Shown here piece by piece: positions 29,100 to 32,227 of a DNA stretch of 32,227 bases (the first letter of the stretch is position 1; each line of letters begins with the position of its first letter). Where the stretch lies: contig CAYLPU010000055.1 in the NCBI GenBank assembly GCA_964385635.1, forward strand, positions 1-32,227. The letters are read 5' to 3'. The position numbers and the translations under genes are program-made. This DNA is from CAYLPU01 sp964385635 (GTDB lineage: Bacteria; Chloroflexota; Anaerolineae; B4-G1). The notes below the pieces were generated by a model, which had not been told where the DNA came from, searched no databases, and saw nothing but the letters and a program-made list of their open reading frames with translations.

Positions 29100-29136
29100 T
29101 TGACAAGGATCTCTAAGTATGTTATAATGACTATAA
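29100..29136 (+). promoter_or_regulatory. Consensus promoter of ferritin with PerR-box-like dyad
   Basis: TTGACA (29100-29105), 17-base spacer and TATAAT (29123-29128), a full consensus. TTATAATGACTATAA (29122-29136) overlaps the -10 box and matches the PerR box TTATAATNATTATAA at all but one of the defined positions. A PerR-type gene lies at 30876-31298. Confidence 0.85.
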
Positions 29137-29140
29137 GTTA

Positions 29141-29157
29141 AGAAACGTTATTGATAA
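29141..29157 (+). promoter_or_regulatory. AGAAACGTTAnnnATAA element shared by the ferritin and PerR-type promoters
   Basis: AGAAACGTTATTGATAA starts 12 bases after the -10 box of the ferritin promoter. AGAAACGTTACACATAA (30855-30871) starts 12 bases after the -10 box of the PerR-type gene. The same motif at the same distance suggests a shared operator or leader element. Confidence 0.55.
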
Positions 29158-29169
29158 AGGAGGATAATA

Positions 29170-29664
29170 ATGCCAAACAAGACAATCCAAGACGCGATGA
29201 ACGTACAGATCAAGAATGAACTGTACTCTGCCTACCTGTACCTCTCGATGTCGGCCTACTGTGAATCCATCAACCTCGCTGGCTTTGCCCATTGGATGCG
29301 TGTGCAGGCCCAGGAAGAAGTGGGGCACGCGGTGAAATTCTACGGGTTCATCCACGACCGGGGTGGGCGCGTGGTTCTCCAGGCCATTGACCAGCCGCCG
29401 GTCGAATTCCAGTCGCCTCTCGACGTTTTCGAGAAGACACTCGAACACGAGCAAAAGGTGACGGCGATGATTCACGACCTCTACACGCTTGCAGTTCAGG
29501 AGAAAGATTACGCCAGCCAGATCTTTTTGCAGTGGTTCGTGACGGAACAGGTCGAGGAGGAGAACAATGCGAGTCAAATCGTAGAGACACTAGAGATGAT
29601 CGGGGACAGTCGCCAGGCCCTTCTGATGCTGGATAGGGAGCTAGGTAGGCGAGCAACTGACTAG
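29170..29664 (+). CDS. ftnA: Bacterial non-haem ferritin (FtnA-like)
   Basis: A 164-residue ferritin that stores iron in a 24-subunit shell. Ferroxidase-site residues are visible: Glu17 in IKNELYSAYLYLSM, EEVGHAVKF (Glu, His), EHEQKV, and QWFVTEQVEEENN. Length is typical. AAAGGAGG lies 6 bases before the ATG. Expression is likely controlled by the PerR-box promoter (29100-29136), with a second Crp/Fnr-type promoter further up. It heads the plus-strand iron and peroxide defence cluster. Confidence 0.95.
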   Translation: MPNKTIQDAMNVQIKNELYSAYLYLSMSAYCESINLAGFAHWMRVQAQEEVGHAVKFYGFIHDRGGRVVLQAIDQPPVEFQSPLDVFEKTLEHEQKVTAMIHDLYTLAVQEKDYASQIFLQWFVTEQVEEENNASQIVETLEMIGDSRQALLMLDRELGRRATD

Positions 29665-29862
29665 GCGAGCTATGGGAGCATAGTGAGCGATTTCACCCAG
29701 GCAGAATTGGAACCTGGCAGGTGTGTTGTCCAACAAAAGTAACGTCAGGCGAATATGAGGTGCTTCATCAGTGCCATACCAGGAGGTGATACCTTTGTGA
29801 GATCATGAACAACGGTGTGTTACTAGAGAAAAACAATTCCAGAACAAGAAAGGAGAAATATC

Positions 29863-30414
29863 ATGGCTAAGGTAACACGAGAGATGGTGGAGAGGGCGGG
29901 AGTGGACGTTGACCAACTGCTGGAACTGTTGGTCAAGAATGCGGCCGCCGAACTCACCACCTACTATTACTACACGATTCTGCGAGTCAATCTGATTGAC
30001 CTGGAAGGAGAAGGGGTCAAGGAAATTGCAGAAGTGGCCCGCATCGAAGATCGCAATCACTTTGAGGCCCTGGTGCCCCGCATCTACGAACTGGGCGGGG
30101 AACTGCCTCAGGACATGAAGAAGTTCCACGATATGTCTGCCTGCCCGCCAGCGTACCTGCCCGAAGACCTGACGGACGTCAAGGCTATATTGACAGTGCT
30201 GGTGGAAGCGGAGAGATGCGCGGTGCGAGGATACACTCAGATCTGCAACATGACCGCCGGCAAGGATCATCGAACCTACGATTTGGCGCTGGCGATCCTC
30301 AATGAGGAAATAGAGCACGAATCGTGGTTCTCCGAGTTCCTGGGTGAGGGACCGTCCGGCCACTTCATGCGTCGCGGTGAGACCTCTCCCTTCGTGTCCA
30401 AGTTCCTGAAGTAG
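29863..30414 (+). CDS. Dps-like (DPSL, thioferritin-type) ferritin superfamily protein
   Basis: A 183-residue four-helix-bundle protein: AAAELTTYYYYTILRVNL, ARIEDRNHFEALVPRIYELGG, VLVEAERCAVRGYTQICNM and LNEEIEHESWFSEFLGEG supply the bacterioferritin-like Glu/His metal site. The linker FHDMSACPPAYLP and the CAVRGYTQIC stretch carry the cysteines typical of DPSL/thioferritin proteins, which use H2O2 to oxidise iron. AAAGGAGA lies 7-8 bases before the ATG. A 10-base-arm hairpin follows its stop. The 198 bases before it hold no gene and no promoter I trust. Confidence 0.82.
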   Translation: MAKVTREMVERAGVDVDQLLELLVKNAAAELTTYYYYTILRVNLIDLEGEGVKEIAEVARIEDRNHFEALVPRIYELGGELPQDMKKFHDMSACPPAYLPEDLTDVKAILTVLVEAERCAVRGYTQICNMTAGKDHRTYDLALAILNEEIEHESWFSEFLGEGPSGHFMRRGETSPFVSKFLK

Positions 30415-30429
30415 GATCGGATTCAGTGA

Positions 30430-30460
30430 GGGGGAGACCCTGATTTGCAAGGTCTCCCCC
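30430..30460 (+). terminator. Hairpin after the Dps-like gene
   Basis: Perfect 10-base arms GGGGGAGACC (30430-30439) and GGTCTCCCCC (30451-30460), starting 15 bases after the stop. The following CTTGTCC is not a strong T-tract, so termination may be partial or factor-dependent. Confidence 0.65.
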
Positions 30461-30501
30461 CTTGTCCATGACCCGAAAACAAGAACAGAGACATCTTGGA
30501 T

Positions 30502-30738
30502 ATGCGAAGGTTCACGAAAAAGGAACTTGCCCAATACAATGGCAAGGATGGGGCACTTGCCTTCATAGCCTGCGAAGGCAAAGTATATGACGTATCCCGC
30601 AGTTTCCTGTGGCAAGATGGTCGGCATCAAGTGCTGCATATCGCTGGTGTAGATTTGACTGCCAGTCTTGATCAAGCCCCCCACGGCGCAGATCTGCTGG
30701 AAAGATTTTCCGTGGTCGGAATGCTTGAAGAAAATTGA
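30502..30738 (+). CDS. Cytochrome b5-like haem-binding domain protein
   Basis: A 78-residue single-domain protein: FTKKELAQYNGKDGALAFIACEGKVYDVSRS, then HQVLHIAGVDLTASLDQAPHG and VVGML. The two His (in HIAG and APHG) fit the haem ligand positions of bacterial cytochrome b5-like domains. No signal peptide or membrane helix is seen, so it is cytosolic. The ATG at 30502 is preferred over a TTG two codons earlier; the ribosome site is weak. Redox partner unknown. Confidence 0.85.
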   Translation: MRRFTKKELAQYNGKDGALAFIACEGKVYDVSRSFLWQDGRHQVLHIAGVDLTASLDQAPHGADLLERFSVVGMLEEN

Positions 30739-30813
30739 TGCTGTCTCCTGTGCTTACGTCAGGAGCATCGTGGAGAGCAAGGCGCTGGGGAAGTCCCTCA
30801 TGCCACGGAGTGC

Positions 30814-30842
30814 TTGACACACAACCTACGACATGCTAGAAT
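30814..30842 (+). promoter_or_regulatory. Promoter of the PerR-type regulator
   Basis: TTGACA (30814-30819), 17-base spacer, TAGAAT (30837-30842). The shared element AGAAACGTTAnnnATAA follows 12 bases later (30855-30871). Confidence 0.8.
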
Positions 30843-30875
30843 GTTCACGAGATCAGAAACGTTACACATAATCTC

Positions 30876-31298
30876 ATGACCTCTGTTGATCATCTTTGCA
30901 CGCAACTGAGAGCTCAAGGTCGCCGGGTGACGCCCCAGCGCCGGGCCATCATCCGGGTTTTGCTGGAGGATAGTGCACACCCCACCGCTGAACAGGTTTT
31001 CACGCGTGTGCGGGGCATAATGCCCGATCTCTCGCATGCCACAGTCTACAACACGCTGCACGAGTTGGTTGAGATGGGCGCGCTGCTGGAACTGGACCTG
31101 GGGTTGGGGGAGCGACGGTACGACCTCAACACGGCGGACCACGCCCACCTGGTATGCCTGGGGTGTGGACATGTAGAGGACGTGCCTTACGATAGCGAGA
31201 TGCTGACGCTCTCACCTGAGCACACTCACGGATTCCAGGTGGTGGACTGCAATGCGGTTTTTCGCGGCTATTGCCCCGCCTGCGCTTCCGGGGAATAG
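30876..31298 (+). CDS. Fur-family regulator, PerR-like
   Basis: A 140-residue Fur-family repressor. The winged helix (RVTPQRRAIIRVLLEDSAHPTAEQVF, ATVYNTLHELVEMG) is followed by the metal site (RRYDLNTADHAHLVCLGCGHVEDV) and a second Cys pair (GYCPAC), which with CLGC forms the structural zinc site. The residue in the HVED position is Asp, as in PerR (Fur proteins have Glu there), which favours peroxide sensing by histidine oxidation. No ribosome site is seen before the ATG. A PerR-like box lies before the ferritin gene in the same cluster. The stop codon overlaps a 34-bp palindrome. Confidence 0.9.
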   Translation: MTSVDHLCTQLRAQGRRVTPQRRAIIRVLLEDSAHPTAEQVFTRVRGIMPDLSHATVYNTLHELVEMGALLELDLGLGERRYDLNTADHAHLVCLGCGHVEDVPYDSEMLTLSPEHTHGFQVVDCNAVFRGYCPACASGE

Positions 31299-31330
31299 AA
31301 ACTGGGTTTTTTCCGAAAAACCCGGTTTCT
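31297..31330. repeat. 34-bp dispersed palindrome, copy 3
   Basis: AGAAACTGGG, TTTTTTCCGAAAAA, CCCGGTTTCT. It begins within the stop codon of the PerR-type gene and ends 42 bases before rubredoxin. Its T-run could act in termination, but the run lies in the loop rather than after the stem. Confidence 0.9.
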
Positions 31331-31371
31331 CAGGATGGGGCTTCATAATATCTAAAACAGGAGGAAACAAA

Positions 31372-31533
31372 ATGGACAAGTGGGAATGTATGGTGTGCGG
31401 CTACGTCTACGACCCGGCAGTGGGCGACCCCGATAGCGGGATTGAGCCCGGCACATCCTTCGAGGCGCTGCCCGACGATTGGGTCTGTCCCGAGTGCGGC
31501 GCTGGCAAGGACATGTTCGAGAAGGTAGAGTGA
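31372..31533 (+). CDS. Rubredoxin
   Basis: A 53-residue rubredoxin with the single-iron site Cys6, Cys9 (CMVCGYVYDP), Cys39 and Cys42 (CPECGAGKD). AGGAGG lies 8 bases before the ATG, ruling out the longer upstream frame. It ends 9 bases before the flavodiiron protein, its usual electron acceptor for O2 or NO reduction. Confidence 0.97.
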   Translation: MDKWECMVCGYVYDPAVGDPDSGIEPGTSFEALPDDWVCPECGAGKDMFEKVE

Positions 31534-31542
31534 GGTGCAGTG

Positions 31543-32227
31543 ATGAAACCAAGAAAGATAAAGGATGGTATCTATTGGGTGGGGGCCGTTGACTGGGACC
31601 GCCGGCTGTTCGACGATCTCATCCCGCTCCCCGACGGCACCAGTTACAACGCTTACCTGATCCAGGGAAGTGAGAAAACGGCGCTGATAGACACTGTTGA
31701 CCCCACCACGTCACACGTTTTGCTCGAACGTCTGAGCCAACTGAACGTCGAGCGTATTGACTACGTCATCGCCAACCACGCCGAGCAGGACCATTCGGGC
31801 ACGCTGCCGCAGGTTCTCGAGAGATACCCCGAAGCGCAGGTCGTCTCCACACCCAAGTGCAAAGGGATGCTCGTAGACCTGTTGCTGGCGCCGGAGGATC
31901 GCGTTCTCGCGGTGGACGATGGCGCGAGACTATCGTTGGGTGACAAAACGCTCGAGTTCATCCACGCGCCGTGGGTTCACTGGCCCGAGACCATGCTGAC
32001 CTATCTGCGGGAGGACAAGATCCTCTTCCCCTGCGACTTTTTCGGCTCTCACCTGGCCACCACTGACCTGTATGTCACCGATGAAGGTCGGGTTTACGAA
32101 GCAGCCAAGCGGTACTACGCGGAGATCATGATGCCGTTCCACAAGATCATCCAGAAGAATCTGGAAAAGGTCCAGGGGTACGAGATCTCCCTCATCGCCC
32201 CCAGCCACGGCCCGATGTACGACCGGC
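31543..32227 (+). CDS. Flavodiiron protein (rubredoxin:oxygen oxidoreductase), 3' end outside window
   Basis: 228 codons are visible with no stop before the window edge. The N-terminal metallo-beta-lactamase-like domain has the diiron ligands His79, Glu81, Asp83 and His84 (NHAEQDHSG), the His in VHWPETMLTY, and Asp in FPCDFFGSH; SHGPMY follows near the edge. The C-terminal flavodoxin domain is not reached. Flavodiiron proteins reduce O2 to water or NO to N2O with electrons from rubredoxin. It shares an operon with rubredoxin and probably the PerR-type gene, forming an O2/NO defence unit. Confidence 0.95.
   Translation, partial: MKPRKIKDGIYWVGAVDWDRRLFDDLIPLPDGTSYNAYLIQGSEKTALIDTVDPTTSHVLLERLSQLNVERIDYVIANHAEQDHSGTLPQVLERYPEAQVVSTPKCKGMLVDLLLAPEDRVLAVDDGARLSLGDKTLEFIHAPWVHWPETMLTYLREDKILFPCDFFGSHLATTDLYVTDEGRVYEAAKRYYAEIMMPFHKIIQKNLEKVQGYEISLIAPSHGPMYDR

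Noticed and set aside
29690..29862. Promoter or riboswitch before the Dps-like gene
   Set aside because: Only weak box-like matches and a poor hairpin; nothing stands above chance.

Overview
The window looks like a scaffolded genome fragment from an anaerobic bacterium. It is high in GC, and the gene families and the density of short palindromic repeats suggest Chloroflexota (Anaerolineae-like); this is inference from gene content only, since no rRNA or tRNA marker is present. Anaerobic life is supported by a NiFe hydrogenase, the hybrid cluster protein Hcp, several ferredoxins, rubredoxin, a flavodiiron protein and a Fur/PerR-type regulator. Two runs of exactly 100 N are scaffold gaps, and both fall inside near-identical tandem repeats.

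Layout. 1-2.7 kb: 3' part of a group-3-like NiFe hydrogenase small subunit, its large subunit, a broken Crp/Fnr gene and a DsrE-like protein. 2.8-5.2 kb: a transketolase-like enzyme on the minus strand. 5.2-12.7 kb: a defence and mobile-element region. It holds a MITE-like element, a chimeric hsdR'-'hsdS remnant, a flavoredoxin-like gene, a nuclease-NACHT-HEAT gene split by a frameshift, an unknown small protein, a REP-associated transposase with REP-like repeats expanded inside its own coding sequence, and an orphan hsdM followed by a possible hsdS stub. 12.7-16.6 kb: minus-strand operon ferredoxin, NifU-like, ferredoxin, MoaD-like, Hcp, DUF166. 16.6-21.0 kb: minus-strand group of small haem-binding-like membrane proteins and exported proteins, ending in an OmpR-type response regulator and histidine kinase. 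21.1-26.4 kb: seven-gene minus-strand operon (cupin, NapH-like ferredoxin, cupin, PIG-L deacetylase, M50-CBS protease, ABC ATPase, ABC permease) ending in a strong terminator. 26.5-28.9 kb: a ferredoxin, two Crp/Fnr regulators and a DUF4160/DUF2442 pair. 29-32.2 kb: a plus-strand oxidative-stress and iron-storage cluster (ferritin, Dps-like ferritin, cytochrome b5-like protein, PerR-type regulator, rubredoxin, flavodiiron protein).

The most informative non-coding signal is a set of four promoters (near 16.62, 26.49, 26.81 and 28.99 kb). Each has a CGAC-N4-GTCG-type dyad (one copy is looser) directly against the -35 box, a 17-base spacer and a -10 box. That puts the dyad centre at about -41.5, the class II activator position of Crp/Fnr proteins. 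They sit upstream of the Hcp operon, the NapH/cupin operon, a ferredoxin and the ferritin region, and two Crp/Fnr genes lie among them. This suggests a local HcpR-like regulon for nitrosative, oxidative and iron-sulfur stress.

A second theme is short palindromic repeats. Some are intergenic (three 34-bp copies) and several are read in frame inside conserved genes (hydrogenase, histidine kinase, ABC ATPase, NapH-like, MoaD-like, transposase).
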